From the NCBI RefSeq assembly GCF_039542905.1, contig NZ_BAABIS010000001.1:3472001-3536000 (forward strand): DNA of 64,000 nt, given 5' to 3'. Position 1 is the stretch's first letter, and every line of letters starts with the position of its first letter. A model generated the notes under the pieces. The model ran no database searches. It saw nothing but the letters and a program-made list of their open reading frames with translations, and had not been told where the DNA came from. Positions 63,155 to 64,000 of this stretch are shown here, in pieces. The translations under genes were made by a program, and so were the position numbers. This DNA is from Kitasatospora terrestris (GTDB lineage: Bacteria > Actinomycetota > Actinomycetes > Streptomycetales > Streptomycetaceae).

Positions 63155-64000
63155 ATGTTTGCGCACACGGGGAAGCGTCAGCGGCTGATCGTCGCACTGG
63201 TCTCGTTCGCCGTGGCCGCCACGGCGACGATCCTGGCCGCCGAGACCTCGTCGAACTCCTCGGCGGCGGACAACTCCAGCACCTTGGCCGATCCGACGGT
63301 GTCGCCGTCCCCCGTGACCCCGGCGCAGGACGGCAACCGCCTGCGGCTCGGCCTGGCCTACGGCGACACCCTGACCTGGAAGTCCGACCACGCGCTGGCC
63401 TCGGCGCTGGACGACGCCACCGCGCTCGGCACGAAGTGGATCCGGGTCGACCTGTCCTGGAACAACATCCAGCCGGACAACCCGAAGAACTTCAACTGGC
63501 AGCGGTTCGACCGGGTGCTGAAGGCCGCTCAGCAGCGCGGGCTGGAGGTGCTGCCGACGATCAGCTACACCCCGAAGTGGGCCCGGAAGTCCAACTGCCC
63601 CGGCGACGACCCCTCCTGCGCCCCGGCCAAGCCGGAGGACTTCGCGAACTTCGCCAAGGACGCCGCCAAGCGCTACGCGCCGATGGGCGTGCACACCTGG
63701 GAGATCTGGAACGAGCCGAACATCCCGTTCTGGGCCCCCAAGCCCGACGCGGCCGCGTACACCAACCTGCTGAAGCTCACCACGAAGGCGATGCGCGCCG
63801 CCGATCCCAAGGCGTACCTGCTGATGGGCGGTCTGGCCGCGGTCGGCACCGACCCGGCCAAGGGCTTCGTGTCGCACACCGAGTTCCTCGACCAGGTCTC
63901 CAAGCTGGGGGCCAACAAGCTGGTGGACGCGATCGCCTACCACCCCTACACCTATCCGCACCTGCCGAGCGCGAAGACCGACTTCGGCACCGCCTTCGAG
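63155..64000 (+). CDS. Exported glycoside hydrolase (GH39/cellulase-like barrel), 3' end cut by window
   Basis: 282 residues visible. The N-terminus MFAHTGKRQRLIVALVSFAVAATATILAA is a signal peptide or anchor, followed by a Ser/Pro-rich stalk. From about residue 63 a (beta/alpha)8 glycosidase is read: GTKWIRVDLSWNNIQPDNP, the acid/base pair region HTWEIWNEPNIPFW (Asn-Glu-Pro near residue 188), and AIAYHPYTYP. The nucleophile Glu should lie beyond the window edge. Clan A enzyme; substrate unknown. It is on the same strand as coaA but has its own -10 element. Confidence 0.88.
   Translation, partial: MFAHTGKRQRLIVALVSFAVAATATILAAETSSNSSAADNSSTLADPTVSPSPVTPAQDGNRLRLGLAYGDTLTWKSDHALASALDDATALGTKWIRVDLSWNNIQPDNPKNFNWQRFDRVLKAAQQRGLEVLPTISYTPKWARKSNCPGDDPSCAPAKPEDFANFAKDAAKRYAPMGVHTWEIWNEPNIPFWAPKPDAAAYTNLLKLTTKAMRAADPKAYLLMGGLAAVGTDPAKGFVSHTEFLDQVSKLGANKLVDAIAYHPYTYPHLPSAKTDFGTAFE

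Overview
The window is very GC-rich actinomycete chromosome, almost certainly from a Streptomycetaceae member (Streptomyces or Kitasatospora; I cannot separate them). The evidence is the presence of whiD, bldM and a ShbA-type sigma factor, a His-tailed GroEL, and a gene order that, from memory, follows the S. coelicolor core region of about SCO4739 to SCO4811. Nearly everything is housekeeping or developmental core. The one clear mobile element is an intact IS982-type insertion sequence at 53745-54747. I see no rRNA, tRNA, CRISPR array, prophage or biosynthetic cluster.

Layout. 1-5.5 kb: a truncated DUF6350 membrane protein, an unusual LuxR-HTH/ECF-sigma-like/transmembrane fusion, and sucCD. 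5.8-14.4 kb: a divergent five-gene module of vWA protein, DUF5682, MoxR AAA+ ATPase, SWIM zinc-finger protein and DUF5691. 14.5-24.9 kb: icmB, a lipase-like hydrolase, an M23 endopeptidase, pcrA, an NlpC/P60 endopeptidase, and a PspC-type envelope-stress module (response regulator, PspC-histidine kinase, PspC/LiaF-like protein, small membrane protein). 25-33.6 kb: a DoxX-Rieske fusion, guaA, an 0.8-kb intergenic region, a zinc-ribbon membrane protein, a GMC oxidoreductase and an aldehyde dehydrogenase. 33.7-38.9 kb: two transmembrane Ser/Thr kinases flanking a pseudokinase.

39-48.4 kb: guaB3 and guaB, an immunity-like protein, shbA, the divergent pair bldM/whiD, a LysR regulator, and groES-groEL under two CIRCE elements. 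48.4-53 kb: a THUMP-like methyltransferase, a NodB lipoprotein, and the overlapping t6A genes tsaB-rimI-tsaD plus a small ORF. 53.1-55.5 kb: an L,D-transpeptidase-like protein without catalytic residues, the IS982 element, a small ORF behind an iron-box-like palindrome, and tsaE. 55.5-64 kb: an alpha/beta hydrolase, alr, the NAD(P)HX repair fusion, acpS, glmS, coaA and the 5' part of a secreted glycoside hydrolase.

Functionally the genes cluster around central carbon metabolism (sucCD, icmB), guanine nucleotide synthesis (guaA, guaB, guaB3), cell-wall precursors and remodelling (alr, glmS, M23, NlpC/P60), tRNA t6A modification (tsaB, tsaD, tsaE), protein folding (groES/groEL) and sporulation control (shbA, bldM, whiD). 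Several genes carry a TANNNT hexamer exactly seven bases before the start codon and no Shine-Dalgarno, which predicts leaderless mRNAs. The least-explained parts are the MoxR/vWA/DUF5682 module, the LuxR-ECF-TM fusion, the catalytically dead L,D-transpeptidase homologue, and the iron-box small ORF at the IS junction.
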